The position numbers were made by a program, and so were the translations under genes. A model generated the notes under the pieces. The model was not told where the DNA came from. It saw only the letters and a program-made list of their open reading frames with translations, and made no database searches. Shown in pieces: positions 1 through 9,348 of a stretch of 64,000 nucleotides of DNA. Source of the DNA: Herbihabitans rhizosphaerae (GTDB lineage: Bacteria; Actinomycetota; Actinomycetes; Mycobacteriales; Pseudonocardiaceae); the NCBI RefSeq assembly GCF_004216555.1, contig NZ_SGWQ01000001.1, forward strand, positions 310,001 to 374,000, written 5' to 3'. The stretch's first letter is position 1. Each line of letters begins with the position of its first letter.

Positions 1-104
1 TGGTCCGGCTCCCAGGTGCCGCTGATCTCGCCGAGGAACGGCAGCTTCAGCTTGACGGCGATCTGCTGTGGCCGTCCGCGCCTCCTCCCGCGACGCCTGC
101 TCAT
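1..104 (-). CDS. Start of a small coupled gene next to the TIR locus (partial)
   Basis: The gene begins with ATG at 104 and runs off the left edge, so only 34 codons are visible. Its ATG overlaps the TGA of the 101-568 gene (ATGA), so the two are probably translationally coupled. The visible protein has a strongly basic N-terminus (MSRRRGRRRGR) followed by VKLKLPFLGEISGTWEPD. From memory, actinobacterial proteins with a KLPF.GEI.G.WEPD opening continue into the same ERxAAWxLYVEL domain seen in the 101-568 protein and at the C-terminus of the TIR protein. If so, this would be a third copy of the domain, but the window ends before that can be seen. Confidence 0.6.
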   Translation of the reverse strand, partial: MSRRRGRRRGRPQQIAVKLKLPFLGEISGTWEPD

Positions 105-568
105 GCGTGCTCCCCCCGTACCAGTGAGGCGAAATCGCCGATGTCGGCGAGCCGGTTCGCCAGCACGGTGAGGCGCGACTGGACGGCGGCCAGATCCGAG
201 CGCATGCGCACCGCGTCGGGCCACGCGCGTTCGTGGCCCGCCATGTCTTGGCCGGCTCGGACGGCGTGCCACGCGCGCAGCGGACCCGCCCAGGTCAGCG
301 TGAATCCGTCGAGCGTGTCGCCCACCTCGGCGATGATGGACAACACGTCATCCGGCTCGCCGGTCGGCCCTGGCACCAAGTAGTCGCCTGCGATCTCGGC
401 CAGCCGTAGGGAGACCGCGTCGACACTGCGCAGTGCCTCGATCAGGGTTCCGGAGTCGTCGGGCAGCGCGACGACGGTGATCCGCGTCGCCAGCTCGACG
501 TGCAACTGCCACGCGGCCTCCCGCTCGCCGTTGCGAGGGGGCGGGGCGATCTGACCAGTGGTTGCCAC
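101..568 (-). CDS. Small helical protein sharing a domain with the TIR-STAND C-terminus
   Basis: This 155-residue soluble protein is divergently transcribed from the TIR gene. Residues about 14-147 align with the last ~135 residues of the TIR protein. Shared features are an N-terminal ERxxAWxLxVELAxR segment, a central W..PL...HA.R..Q stretch, an identical HERAW motif followed by a charged helix, and a final LA.LA.I helix. I recognise no catalytic motif, so a scaffolding, sensor or adaptor role is only an inference. Its stop overlaps the next start (101-104), which indicates an operon running leftwards. The intergenic space to the TIR gene is about 82 bp and would hold both promoters. Confidence 0.75.
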   Translation of the reverse strand: MATTGQIAPPPRNGEREAAWQLHVELATRITVVALPDDSGTLIEALRSVDAVSLRLAEIAGDYLVPGPTGEPDDVLSIIAEVGDTLDGFTLTWAGPLRAWHAVRAGQDMAGHERAWPDAVRMRSDLAAVQSRLTVLANRLADIGDFASLVRGEHA

Positions 569-650
569 GGTGTCAATCGTAGGGATATCAGGTTCCGTCG
601 CGCCTGTTGGCTACGGTGGATGGTTGATCGACTACGAGGGGGTGGTGGCC

Positions 651-2354
651 GTGGCGAGGTGGGACGTCTTTCTGAGCTACCGACGCACGGACGCGGCGCC
701 GGCGGTGGCGCTCGCGCGCGGATTGGAGCGCGCCGGGCTGCGGGTGTTCTGGGACTCCAACGGCATCCGGCCGTTCCAGCCGATCTCCCCCGCCGTGCTC
801 GGCGAGCTGGCGGAGTCCACCGCGATGGTCGTCTACTACTCGGCCGACTACCCGTCGAGCAACGCCTGTCAGGCCGAACTGACCGCCGCTTTCCTTGCGG
901 CGCTTCGACTCGACGGGCCGGCGCGGCGCATCTTCGTGGTCAACCCCGAGGCCGGCGCCGACCACGTGCAGCCGGTCGAACTGCGCGACACCCGGCACGC
1001 CCGCGCGCCACGCAGCCCGGACAGCCTCACCGCCCTGTGCGCGAGGATCGCCGCCGAAGTCGCCGAGCTGGACGGCCCGCTCGGCGCGGTCCCGACGGCC
1101 AGCGGCGCGGCGACGTTCGTCGGGCGGTTCACCGAGCTGTGGCGGCTGCACGCGCTGCTGCATCCGGAGGTCGCGGCGATGACCGCGCCGGGCTCGGGCG
1201 CGCCGGTGGTGTTGCTGCACGGGCTGGCCGGCATCGGCAAGACGGCGCTGGCCGCCGAGTACGCGCGCCGGTTCGCGTCGCTGTTCCCCGGCGGGATCCT
1301 GTTGCGGCACAACGACTTCACGGTGCCCGAGGGCTCGGGTGAGCGGCTGGTGATCATCGAGGGCGCGGCGCCACCGGCTGGCGCGCTCGCCGAGTTGGCC
1401 GGGCACGCACGGGTCGTGGTGATCAGCCGGGAGCGGACCGACCTCGGGATGGGCTCACGACTCGCATTGGACGGACTGTCCACGGAGGACGGGATGGAAC
1501 TCCTCGGTGCGAGTTCCACCGACATCGTGGAGGCGGTGGGCGGCCACCCGCTGGCCCTGCGTGAACTCGCCGGTGATGTCGAGACCTCGCATCACACCCT
1601 GCTGCGCACTCCGGCCGAGGCGCTGCCGACGACGACCGTACTGCTGCGGGAATCGTTGGCGCGCAACGACTCCCGAGACTGGGACGTGCTGCGCGCACTG
1701 GCCGCGGTGGCACCGGCCGCACTGGCCACTGGCGTGTTGAGCGCCGACACCACGGTAACGCGGTTGCATCGGCGATCACTGGTACGCACCGTGGACGCGA
1801 CCAGAATCGCCGCACATCCGCTGGTCGCGCTGCTGCTCGGTGCGATCGACCCGGATCCGAGCCGCGCGGCGGCCGTCCGGGCGACCACGTTGCGCACGGT
1901 CCTCGCCGACCCTCGACCATCTACATCGGACAGACGAGCGGTCGAGGAGCGCAAGACGGCGTGGCGACTCCAGGTCGAGCTTGCCCGACGCCTCGCCACC
2001 GCACGACTGTCCGAACAGGACGTTCCGCTCGCCGACACCGTGGCCGCCCTGCACACGCTGTTCCTGCGCGCCCGGGCGCTCATGCGCGACGCCGAACCGC
2101 CGGCTGGGGAAGGATCCGTGCCCGAACTGGCGCTACGGATCCACACCCACCTGCGACCGGTGTTGTCCCGCTGGCATCCACTGCTCGACGGACACCACGC
2201 GACCCGCCCTCAGCACGTCGATCCACGATCGCACGAACGCGCGTGGGCGCATCACGCCGACCTCCGCGCCAGCCTCCGAGACCTGCGCGAGCCGCTGACC
2301 GGCGTGCTCGCCGAGCTGGCGGTGATCACTGGATCACCGCACGGGCTCAGCTGA
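651..2354 (+). CDS. TIR-domain STAND ATPase with a C-terminal helical domain
   Basis: This looks like a nucleotide-triggered conflict protein. The N-terminal TIR domain (about residues 3-120) has the DVFLSYRR box, the GLRVFWDSNGI loop and SSNACQAEL, in which Glu76 sits where bacterial TIR NADases carry the catalytic Glu. A STAND/NB-ARC-like ATPase follows, with Walker A GLAGIGKT at 191-198, a beta strand VVVISRE and a GGHPLAL motif. A Walker B aspartate is not obvious (LVIIEGA). Residues about 430-567 match the divergent 155-residue protein. The family model is that the ATPase senses a trigger and the TIR degrades NAD+; that is inferred here. I chose GTG 651 because GAGGGGG lies just upstream and the TIR starts at once. 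The reading frame is open back to 558. The stop abuts nuoN tail to tail. Confidence 0.85.
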   Translation: MARWDVFLSYRRTDAAPAVALARGLERAGLRVFWDSNGIRPFQPISPAVLGELAESTAMVVYYSADYPSSNACQAELTAAFLAALRLDGPARRIFVVNPEAGADHVQPVELRDTRHARAPRSPDSLTALCARIAAEVAELDGPLGAVPTASGAATFVGRFTELWRLHALLHPEVAAMTAPGSGAPVVLLHGLAGIGKTALAAEYARRFASLFPGGILLRHNDFTVPEGSGERLVIIEGAAPPAGALAELAGHARVVVISRERTDLGMGSRLALDGLSTEDGMELLGASSTDIVEAVGGHPLALRELAGDVETSHHTLLRTPAEALPTTTVLLRESLARNDSRDWDVLRALAAVAPAALATGVLSADTTVTRLHRRSLVRTVDATRIAAHPLVALLLGAIDPDPSRAAAVRATTLRTVLADPRPSTSDRRAVEERKTAWRLQVELARRLATARLSEQDVPLADTVAALHTLFLRARALMRDAEPPAGEGSVPELALRIHTHLRPVLSRWHPLLDGHHATRPQHVDPRSHERAWAHHADLRASLRDLREPLTGVLAELAVITGSPHGLS

Positions 2355-3959
2355 TCACTGGAAGGCGAAGGTGCCGGAGCCGGCCCAGTCCAGCGCGAAC
2401 GCCGGCAGGACACCGAGTACCAGAGTCGCGATCACGCCCAGGGTGATCGACGCCGTGGTGAACGCGCCCGGCACGGTCACCGACGGTCCGTCGGCCGCCG
2501 GCTCACTGAAGTACATCAGCACGATCACCCGCAGGTAGAAGAACGCGGCCACCGCGCTCGCGATCAGCGCGATCACGACCAGCGGCGCCATCCCGTCCTG
2601 CAGCGCGGCGGAGAAGATCACGAACTTGCCGACGAACCCGGAGGTCAGCGGAATCCCGGCGAGCGCGAGCAGGATGAAGGTGAACACCGCCGCGGTCACC
2701 GGGGAGCGCTTGGCCAGCCCCGCCCACTGCGACAGGTGCGTCGCCTCGCCGTCGGCGTTACGCACCAACGAGATCACGCCGAACGCGGCCAGCGTGGTGA
2801 AGCCGTAGGTGAGCAGGTAGAACAGCGTCCCGGACAGGCCCTGGTCGGTCAGCGCGATCGAGCCGATCAGGAGGAATCCGGCGTGCGCGATGGACGAGTA
2901 GGCGATCATGCGCTTCACGTCGGTCTGCGTGAGACCGAGCACCGCGCCGATCACCATCGACACGATCGCCACGCCCCACAGCACCCCGCGCCACTCCCAC
3001 GACGTCGACTCGAAGCCGACCTGGAGCACGCGCAGCATCCCGCCGAACGCGGCCACCTTGGTGCACGCGGCCATGAACGCGGTGATCGGCGTGGGCGCGC
3101 CCTGGTAGACGTCCGGCGTCCAGGTGTGGAACGGGCCGACCGACGCCTTGAACAGCAGGCCGACCACGAGCAGCCCGAGCCCGCCGAACAGCAGCGCGTC
3201 GGAGCGGTCGGTGCCGGCCGCCGCGTTGGAGATGTCGGCCAGCTTGACCGAGCCGGCGTACCCGTACAGCAGAGCCAGCCCGTACAGGAAGAACGCCGAG
3301 GCGAACGCGCCGAGCAGGAAGTACTTGACCGCCGCCTCCTGCGACAGCAACCGCCGCCGCCGGGCCAGCCCGCACATCAGGTACAGCGGCAGCGACAGCA
3401 CCTCGAGCGCGATGAACATGGTCAGCAGGTCGTTCGCCGAGGTGAAGACCATCATGCCGCCGAGCGCGAACAGCGTCAGCGGGAACACCTCGGTCTGCAT
3501 ACCCGTACCGGCGACCTGTGCGCGGTCCTGGATCGTGCCGGGACGGATCGCCGCCTCGGCCACGAACGCGCCACCCGGCTCCACCGAGCGGTCCGCGATC
3601 AGCAGCAGCGCGCCGAGCGTCAGCACCAGCAGCGTGCCCCAGAGGAACAGCGCCGGCCGGTCCACGGCGAGCGTGCCGGCCAGTGTGATCACGCCGTTCT
3701 TCGGTGTGGACTCGTCACCGAGGTACACCGCCATGGCGATGCCCGCACCGGCGAGCGTCGCCAGCGACAGCACGACCTGGACGGGCCAGCGCTGGTGCTT
3801 GGGCAGGAACGCCTCGACGAGCACGCCGACGCAGGCCGCGCCCAGCACGATCAGCACCGGCATGATCGCGCCGTAGTCGATGGCCGGAGCGCTGAGCTTG
3901 TCAGCGGGCGGTACGGGCTGAGCGGTGAGAACCGTTGCGAGCATTGATGCTCCAGTCAC
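2355..3959 (-). CDS. nuoN: NADH-quinone oxidoreductase subunit N
   Basis: Membrane subunit of complex I and last gene of the nuo operon. The protein has 534 residues and about 14 hydrophobic segments, and belongs to the Mrp-antiporter-like family. Typical features are the acidic TM5 segment FIALEVLSLPLYLM, the lysine-containing FKASVGPFHTWTPDVYQGAP and the TDVKRMIAYSSIAHAGF helix. It forms one of three proton channels. The chosen start is GTG 3959, one base after the nuoM stop and behind GGGAGG. An ATG six codons in (3944), preceded by GGAG, is an equally good start. The gene ends exactly where the convergent TIR gene ends, with no room for a separate terminator. Confidence 0.95.
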   Translation of the reverse strand: MTGASMLATVLTAQPVPPADKLSAPAIDYGAIMPVLIVLGAACVGVLVEAFLPKHQRWPVQVVLSLATLAGAGIAMAVYLGDESTPKNGVITLAGTLAVDRPALFLWGTLLVLTLGALLLIADRSVEPGGAFVAEAAIRPGTIQDRAQVAGTGMQTEVFPLTLFALGGMMVFTSANDLLTMFIALEVLSLPLYLMCGLARRRRLLSQEAAVKYFLLGAFASAFFLYGLALLYGYAGSVKLADISNAAAGTDRSDALLFGGLGLLVVGLLFKASVGPFHTWTPDVYQGAPTPITAFMAACTKVAAFGGMLRVLQVGFESTSWEWRGVLWGVAIVSMVIGAVLGLTQTDVKRMIAYSSIAHAGFLLIGSIALTDQGLSGTLFYLLTYGFTTLAAFGVISLVRNADGEATHLSQWAGLAKRSPVTAAVFTFILLALAGIPLTSGFVGKFVIFSAALQDGMAPLVVIALIASAVAAFFYLRVIVLMYFSEPAADGPSVTVPGAFTTASITLGVIATLVLGVLPAFALDWAGSGTFAFQ

Positions 3960-3960
3960 C

Positions 3961-5559
3961 TCAGTTGCCTCCCAACGGGATGACGGAGTGCAGGGTGGCC
4001 TCCACCGACGGCCCGATCACGTCCAGGATCGGAGCCGGGTAGAAGCCGAGCACGATGATCAGCACCACCAGCGGGGTGAGCACCGCGATCTCACGCGCGT
4101 CCAGGTCCTTGATCCCTTGGCGGGTGGCGGTTTCCGGTGCCGCCACCGCACCGGGACCCTTGAGCGCGCCGAGCAGCGCGTCGCCGCGCACCGGCCCGTG
4201 CATGATCCGCTGGTAGGCCCAGAGCACGTACAGCGCGGCCAGGATCATGCCGATCGTGGCGAGGATCGCGAACACCGGCCGACTCGGGTAGGCGCCGATC
4301 AGCACCAGGAACTCCGATACGAAGGAATTGGTGCCTGGCAACGACAAACCAGCCAAACCGGCGACGAGGAACAGCCCGCCGAGCAGTGGCGTCAGCTTCG
4401 CCATACCGCCGTAGTCGGAGATCAGCGTGGAGCCGCCGCGCGCGATCACCATGCCCACGACCAGGAACAGCATGCCGGTGGAGAGGCCGTGGTTGAACAT
4501 GTAGAGCACCGCGCCGGACACCGACTGCGAGCTGAACGCGAAGATCCCGACCGCGATGAAGCCGAAGTGCGCGATCGAGGTGTAGGCGACGAACCGCTTC
4601 ATGTCGTTCTGCCCGGTGGCCAGCAGCGCGCCGTAGAGCAGACCGGCCACACCGAGCACCAGCACGAGTGGCGCCAAGTCTTTGCTGGCCGCCGGGAACA
4701 TCGGCAGGCAGTAGCGCAGGAACCCGTAGGTGCCGATCTTGTCCAGGATGCCGACCAGCAGCACGCCGACGCCGACCGGCGCCTCCGCGGCCGCGTCCGG
4801 CAGCCAGGTGTGCAGCGGCACCAGCGGCGCCTTGATCGCGAACGCCACGAAAAAGCCGAGGAACAGCCACGTCTGCGTGGCCTGCGACTCCTGCGAGATG
4901 ACCGTGGTCAGCGTGGCCCAGTCCAGCGTGCCGCTGCCGAGCTTGTCGCCGGAGACCACGTACAGCCCGATCACCGAGCCGAGCATGATCAGCCCGCCGA
5001 GCAGCGAGTACAGGAAGAACTTGACCGCCGCGTACTGCCGGCGCGGGCCGCCGAAGCGTCCGATCAGGAAGTACATCGGGACCAGCACGGCCTCGAAGAA
5101 CACGTAGAACAGGAACACGTCGGTCGCGGCGAACACGCCGATCATGCCGGCCTGCATGACCAGCAGCAGCGCGTAGAACCCGCCGACCGAGCGGCCCTCG
5201 GGCAGCTTGTCCGCCCACGAGCTGCCGATCACGATCGGCATCAGCAGCCCGATCAGCGCGATCATGACCAGCGAGATGCCGTCAACGCCGAGCGCCAGGT
5301 GCACGCCGAAGTTCGGGATCCAGTCCATCGACGAGGACAGCTGGATACGCGAGCCGGCCGGGTCGTAGGCGATCCAGGTCGGGATCACCAGCACGAACTC
5401 GAGCAGCGCGATGCCGAGTGCGGCGAGCTTGGCCGTCTTGGCGTCGCGCAGGAACGCCACCGCGATGCCGCCGAGCAGCGGCACCAACAGCAGCAGCCAC
5501 AGCAGGAACGACGCCGACGGCGACGTGGTCACCGCGGGAACGACCGGGGCTGTGTTCAT
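3961..5559 (-). CDS. nuoM: NADH-quinone oxidoreductase subunit M
   Basis: This 532-residue antiporter-like membrane subunit of complex I pumps protons. It carries [17 protein letters not shown], with the essential TM5 glutamate, and [17 protein letters not shown], with the TM7 lysine. It also has the [17 protein letters not shown] helix and a [12 protein letters not shown] segment typical of NuoM. Its ATG overlaps the nuoL stop (ATGA, 5556-5559), so translation is coupled. The length and order nuoL-M-N are standard. Confidence 0.96.
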   Translation of the reverse strand: MNTAPVVPAVTTSPSASFLLWLLLLVPLLGGIAVAFLRDAKTAKLAALGIALLEFVLVIPTWIAYDPAGSRIQLSSSMDWIPNFGVHLALGVDGISLVMIALIGLLMPIVIGSSWADKLPEGRSVGGFYALLLVMQAGMIGVFAATDVFLFYVFFEAVLVPMYFLIGRFGGPRRQYAAVKFFLYSLLGGLIMLGSVIGLYVVSGDKLGSGTLDWATLTTVISQESQATQTWLFLGFFVAFAIKAPLVPLHTWLPDAAAEAPVGVGVLLVGILDKIGTYGFLRYCLPMFPAASKDLAPLVLVLGVAGLLYGALLATGQNDMKRFVAYTSIAHFGFIAVGIFAFSSQSVSGAVLYMFNHGLSTGMLFLVVGMVIARGGSTLISDYGGMAKLTPLLGGLFLVAGLAGLSLPGTNSFVSEFLVLIGAYPSRPVFAILATIGMILAALYVLWAYQRIMHGPVRGDALLGALKGPGAVAAPETATRQGIKDLDAREIAVLTPLVVLIIVLGFYPAPILDVIGPSVEATLHSVIPLGGN

Positions 5560-7529
5560 GCGAACCTCACCGCCAACAGGGCCGCGATCAACAGGATCGA
5601 GCCGCCGAGCATGGACAGCGCGTAGGACCGCACGAATCCGGTCTGCGCCCGTCGCAGTCGTCCAGAGCTACCGCCGAGCAACGCGGCCGTGCCGTTCACC
5701 AGTCCGTCCACCCACTTGTTGTCGATGTAGACCAGCGCTCGGGTGAGCCAGGTGCCGGGCCGCGCGATCAGCAGCTCGTTGAAGTGGTTGCCGTACAGGT
5801 CGGCCCGCGCGGCACGCACCGGGAACGGCACCGGCTCCGGCTTCGACAGCGGCACCCGTTTGCGGCCGACGAAGAGCCACGCCAGCAGCACGCCGAGGAG
5901 CGACAGCCCGACGGTCAGCCAGGGCACCACGGCGTGCGGGATCACGTGGTGGTGCGACTCTTCCAGCACGCCGACCGTGGGTGCGAGCCACTCGGTGAAC
6001 GTGTCGCCGATCGCGAAGAACGCGCCGGCGCCGACCGAGCCGACCGCCAGGACGATCATCGGGATCGTCATCACCGACGGCGACTCGTGCGGGTGGAACT
6101 CGCGCCCGTCCGAGGACTTGATGTCCTTCCAGCGCTTCTCGCCGAAGAACGTCATCAGCACCAGGCGGGTCATGTAGAACGCGGTGAGAGCGGCGCCGAG
6201 CAGCGCCGCGCCGCCGAACACCCAGGCGCGCCAGGTCTCGTCCTGGCCGAGCGCCGCCTCGATGATCGCGTCCTTGGAGAAGAAGCCGGAGAACGGCGGA
6301 ACACCAATCAGCGCAAGGTATCCGAGGCCGAACGTGACAAACGTGACCGGCATGATCCGCGCCAGCCCGCCGTACTTGCGCATGTCGACCTCGTCGTTCA
6401 TGGCGTGCATGACCGACCCGGCGCCGAGGAACAGCCCCGCCTTGAAGAACCCGTGCGTGAGCAGGTGCATGATGCCCAGCGCGTAGCCGAACGGCCCGAG
6501 GCCGACCGCGAGGATCATGTAGCCGATCTGGCTGACCGTCGAGTACGCGAGCACCTTCTTGATGTCGTCGTACGCGCAGCCGATGACGCACCCGATCACC
6601 AATGTCACCGCACCGATGATCACCACGACCAGGCGGCCGTCCGGGCTCGCCGTGTAGATCGGGTTCGAGCGGGCGATCAGGTACACGCCCGCGGTCACCA
6701 TGGTCGCGGCGTGGATCAGGGCGGAGACCGGGGTCGGGCCCTCCATCGCGTCGGGCAACCACGCCTGCAGCGGGAACTGGCCGGACTTGCCGCACGCGCC
6801 CAGGAGCAGCAGCAGGGTCAGGGCGACCAGCTCGCCGGAGGAGAAGGCGCCGTTCGCCACGCCGTCGAACACCGCCGTGTACTGGGTGCTGCCGACGACC
6901 TTGAACATGATGAAGATCGCGATGGCCAGGCCGACGTCGCCGACCCGGTTCATCAGGAACGCCTTCTTCGCCGCGGTGGCCGCGGACGGGCGATCGGTGT
7001 ACCACCCGATCAGCAGGTACGACGCCAGACCGACGCCCTCCCAGCCGAGGTACAGGGTCACGAACCCGTTGCCCAGCACCAGAATCAGCATCGCGGCGAC
7101 GAACAGGTTGAAGTACCCGAAGAACCGCCTGCGGTCGTTCTCGCCCGGCTCGTGGGCCATGTAGCCGATCGAGTAGACGTGGATCAGGAAACCCACGCCG
7201 GTGATCAGCAGCAGGAACGTGATCGACAGCGGGTCGATCCGCAGGCCGAAGTCGACCTGGAGCTGATCGACCGGGATCCAGGAGAACAGGCTCACCTCGG
7301 AGGTGCGCGCCGCCTCCTCCTGGCCGGTCGTGGAGAAGAACAGGATCAGGCCGTACACGAACGACGCGGCGATGGTCGCGCAGCCGAGCAGGTGGCCCCA
7401 CGCGTTGGTGCGCTTGCCGCCGACCAGCAGGATCAGCGCGCCGAGCAGCGGGAACGCGACCACCAGCCACGCCGCGCCGGCCACCCCGCTCGCCTCCTGC
7501 ACTTGTGAAGCGAGAGCTGTTGTGTGCAC
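5556..7529 (-). CDS. nuoL: NADH-quinone oxidoreductase subunit L
   Basis: Largest membrane subunit of complex I (657 residues), with the distal proton channel and the long lateral helix at its C-terminus. Diagnostic segments are [56 protein letters not shown] and [18 protein letters not shown]. The start is GTG at 7529, ten bases after the nuoK stop. A basic, lower-hydrophobicity stretch around residues 545-600 precedes the final anchor helix, as is usual for NuoL. Confidence 0.96.
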   Translation of the reverse strand: MHTTALASQVQEASGVAGAAWLVVAFPLLGALILLVGGKRTNAWGHLLGCATIAASFVYGLILFFSTTGQEEAARTSEVSLFSWIPVDQLQVDFGLRIDPLSITFLLLITGVGFLIHVYSIGYMAHEPGENDRRRFFGYFNLFVAAMLILVLGNGFVTLYLGWEGVGLASYLLIGWYTDRPSAATAAKKAFLMNRVGDVGLAIAIFIMFKVVGSTQYTAVFDGVANGAFSSGELVALTLLLLLGACGKSGQFPLQAWLPDAMEGPTPVSALIHAATMVTAGVYLIARSNPIYTASPDGRLVVVIIGAVTLVIGCVIGCAYDDIKKVLAYSTVSQIGYMILAVGLGPFGYALGIMHLLTHGFFKAGLFLGAGSVMHAMNDEVDMRKYGGLARIMPVTFVTFGLGYLALIGVPPFSGFFSKDAIIEAALGQDETWRAWVFGGAALLGAALTAFYMTRLVLMTFFGEKRWKDIKSSDGREFHPHESPSVMTIPMIVLAVGSVGAGAFFAIGDTFTEWLAPTVGVLEESHHHVIPHAVVPWLTVGLSLLGVLLAWLFVGRKRVPLSKPEPVPFPVRAARADLYGNHFNELLIARPGTWLTRALVYIDNKWVDGLVNGTAALLGGSSGRLRRAQTGFVRSYALSMLGGSILLIAALLAVRFA

Positions 7530-7539
7530 CAGTTCTCCC

Positions 7540-7839
7540 TCAGTACTTCAGCAGGTTGGAGTCGTCGACGCTTGCCGACCGGCGGGTACGGAAGATCGAC
7601 ATGATGATCGCCAGCCCGACCACGACCTCGGCCGCGGCGACCACCATCACGAAGAACGCCATCACCTGGCCGTCGAGCTTCCCGTTGATCCGGGAGAACG
7701 TGACCAGGGTCAGGTTCACCGCGTTCAGCATCAGCTCGATGCACATGAACACGACGATCGCGTTGCGGCGCACCAGGACGCCGACCGCGCCGATGGAGAA
7801 CAGCAGCGCGGACAGCAGCAGGTAGTACGTCGGGGTCAC
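7540..7839 (-). CDS. nuoK: NADH-quinone oxidoreductase subunit K
   Basis: A 99-residue, three-helix membrane subunit of complex I. Both conserved membrane glutamates are present, in [16 protein letters not shown] and in [13 protein letters not shown]. They belong to the E-channel linking the quinone site to the antiporter-like subunits. The start overlaps the nuoJ stop by four bases (7836-7839). Length and composition are normal for the family. Confidence 0.96.
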   Translation of the reverse strand: MTPTYYLLLSALLFSIGAVGVLVRRNAIVVFMCIELMLNAVNLTLVTFSRINGKLDGQVMAFFVMVVAAAEVVVGLAIIMSIFRTRRSASVDDSNLLKY

Positions 7840-8708
7840 CGCGTCTCCTCCGTGTCCTCAGTGTTCTTGGTGTCCGTTGTGGACGTGTCCTTTGTGGACG
7901 GTGTGAGTGCGTGTGCGTCCGGCCCAGGTTCGGTACCCGCGACCGACTTGATCTCGTCGGAGAACGTCTCGCTCGCGGTGGAGTCGATCAGCCGGGACAG
8001 CGACTCCGGCGCGACCGAGCCGTCCGGCAGCAGCGCCGGGGTGGCCACCGAGTTGGCCGTGGCGAACACACCGGGACCGGGCAGCGGCGACGGGCGCTCG
8101 TACTCGCCGCGGAACCGCGCCTCGACGAGTTCCTTCTGCGTGCGCTTCATGCCCTTCTCGTGCCGGTTCAGGTAGCCGAGCACCATCGCGCCCATCGCGG
8201 CGGTGATCAGCAGCGCGGAGGTCAGCTCGAACGGGAACAGGTACTCGGTGAAGATCGACTTGCCGAGGTTGTTCACGTTGGCGCCGCCGGCGTTCTGCTG
8301 CTGCAGGTTCTCCACCGGCACGTCGGTCAGCGAGCGGGACACCGCGCCGACGATCAGGCCGGCGATGCCGATGCCGAGCACGGTCGCCCAGAGTCGTTGC
8401 CCTCGAAGGACTTCGACCACCGAGTCCGACGAGTCCCGGCCGACCAGCATCAGCACGAACAGGAACAGCATCATCACCGCGCCGGTGTAGACGATGATCT
8501 GCACGAAGCCGAGGAACGGCGCCTGCTGCACCATGTACATCACGCCGAGGCTGAGCATCGTCAGCACCAGCCACAGCGCGGAGTGCACGGCGTTGCGCGC
8601 GAAGATCATTCCCAGCGCACCGGCGAGCGCGACCGGGCCGAGCACCCAGAACGCGATCGCCTCTCCGGTGGAGACCTCGGCGGCGGCAGCGGCGAGCACT
8701 GCACTCAT
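7836..8708 (-). CDS. nuoJ: NADH-quinone oxidoreductase subunit J
   Basis: A five-helix membrane subunit of complex I, with the family signature [21 protein letters not shown] in the helix whose pi-bulge matters for coupling. The ATG at 8708 is preceded by GGGGGTTCGCCG, and its first bases overlap the stop of the 32-codon ORF upstream. At 290 residues it is longer than enterobacterial NuoJ. The C-terminal ~110 residues form a Pro/Ser/Thr-rich, probably cytoplasmic tail ending in a run of Thr/Asp/Lys, which is not needed for the known fold. Confidence 0.95.
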   Translation of the reverse strand: MSAVLAAAAAEVSTGEAIAFWVLGPVALAGALGMIFARNAVHSALWLVLTMLSLGVMYMVQQAPFLGFVQIIVYTGAVMMLFLFVLMLVGRDSSDSVVEVLRGQRLWATVLGIGIAGLIVGAVSRSLTDVPVENLQQQNAGGANVNNLGKSIFTEYLFPFELTSALLITAAMGAMVLGYLNRHEKGMKRTQKELVEARFRGEYERPSPLPGPGVFATANSVATPALLPDGSVAPESLSRLIDSTASETFSDEIKSVAGTEPGPDAHALTPSTKDTSTTDTKNTEDTEETR

Positions 8709-8803
8709 CGGCGAACCCCCCACTCGGTTTGATGGTCTTCAAGAGCCACAAACGGGGGGGTTTGCTGGTCTTGAAGACCTACAAACCTGGTGACAGTGGT
8801 CAT
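8705..8803 (-). CDS. 32-codon ORF bridging nuoI and nuoJ, made of two repeats
   Basis: An ATG at 8803 overlaps the nuoI stop (ATGA), and the ORF's TGA overlaps the nuoJ ATG (again ATGA). The open frame therefore fills the whole nuoI-nuoJ gap and would keep ribosomes coupled across it. The predicted peptide has 32 residues and carries two related units, [10 protein letters not shown] and [10 protein letters not shown], because the DNA underneath is two near-identical palindromic repeats. No homologue is known to me. It may be a translated spacer that preserves coupling, a genuine micro-protein, or an accident; only the frame and overlaps are seen directly. Confidence 0.45.
   Translation of the reverse strand: MTTVTRFVGLQDQQTPPFVALEDHQTEWGVRR
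8726..8785 (-). repeat. Tandem 27-bp palindromic repeats inside the nuo operon
   Basis: Two direct copies lie at 8759-8785 and 8726-8752, separated by 6 bp, and differ at only 4 of 27 positions. Each copy is itself a dyad. The first contains GGTCTTCAAGACC flanked by GTTTG on one side and CAAAC on the other. They could form hairpins in the mRNA that affect processing or polarity, or be a small mobile palindromic element. I did not notice further copies in this window. Confidence 0.7.
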
Positions 8804-9348
8804 TTGACCTCCTCCCCCACGGGATCCGGCACACCAGGGCGCTTGGCCAGCTCGGGGCCGTCCACGTAGTAGTCCTGCTCGCTCTCGCCGAGCCGCATCG
8901 GGTGCGGCGGCTGCTCCATGCCGGGCAGCAGCGGGGCGAGCAGGTCCTCCTTGGTGTAGATCAGGTCCTGCCGGTTGTCGTCGGCGATCTCGTACTCGTT
9001 GGTCATGGTCAACGAGCGGGTCGGGCAGGCCTCGATGCACAGGCCGCAGCCGATGCACCGCAGGTAGTTGATCTGATAGTCCATGCCGTAGCGCTCACCG
9101 GGCGAGTAGCGCTCGTCCTCGGTGTTGTCGCCGCCCTCGACGAAGATCGCGTCGGCCGGGCAGGCCCAGGCGCACAGCTCGCACCCGACGCACTTCTCCA
9201 GGCCGTCCGGGTGCCGGTTGAGCTGGTGCCGGCCGTGGTACCTGGCCGCGGCGGGCGCACCGATCTCCGGGTACTCCTCGGTCACCACCTTCTTGAACAT
9301 CGTCGAGAAGGTGACGCCGAATCCCTTGAGGGGATCGAACATTCCCAT
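8800..9348 (-). CDS. nuoI: NADH-quinone oxidoreductase subunit I
   Basis: A 182-residue ferredoxin-like subunit of the peripheral arm carrying two [4Fe-4S] clusters (N6a, N6b) that relay electrons to NuoB. Both CxxCxxCxxxCP motifs are present: [12 protein letters not shown] at about 53-64 and [12 protein letters not shown] at about 97-108. The ATG at 9348 shares one base with the nuoH stop (TAATG). The acidic C-terminal tail after residue 140 is typical of actinobacterial NuoI. Confidence 0.96.
   Translation of the reverse strand: MGMFDPLKGFGVTFSTMFKKVVTEEYPEIGAPAAARYHGRHQLNRHPDGLEKCVGCELCAWACPADAIFVEGGDNTEDERYSPGERYGMDYQINYLRCIGCGLCIEACPTRSLTMTNEYEIADDNRQDLIYTKEDLLAPLLPGMEQPPHPMRLGESEQDYYVDGPELAKRPGVPDPVGEEVK

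Noticed and set aside
101..568. Assignment of the small TIR-locus protein to the CATRA conflict-system families
   Set aside because: I recall such families in actinobacterial conflict systems, but I cannot match their motifs from sequence alone, so no family name is given.
558..650. Upstream start for the TIR gene at 558
   Set aside because: It would add 31 unconserved residues and overlap the divergent gene's start. A good ribosome-binding site lies before GTG 651, where the TIR domain begins.
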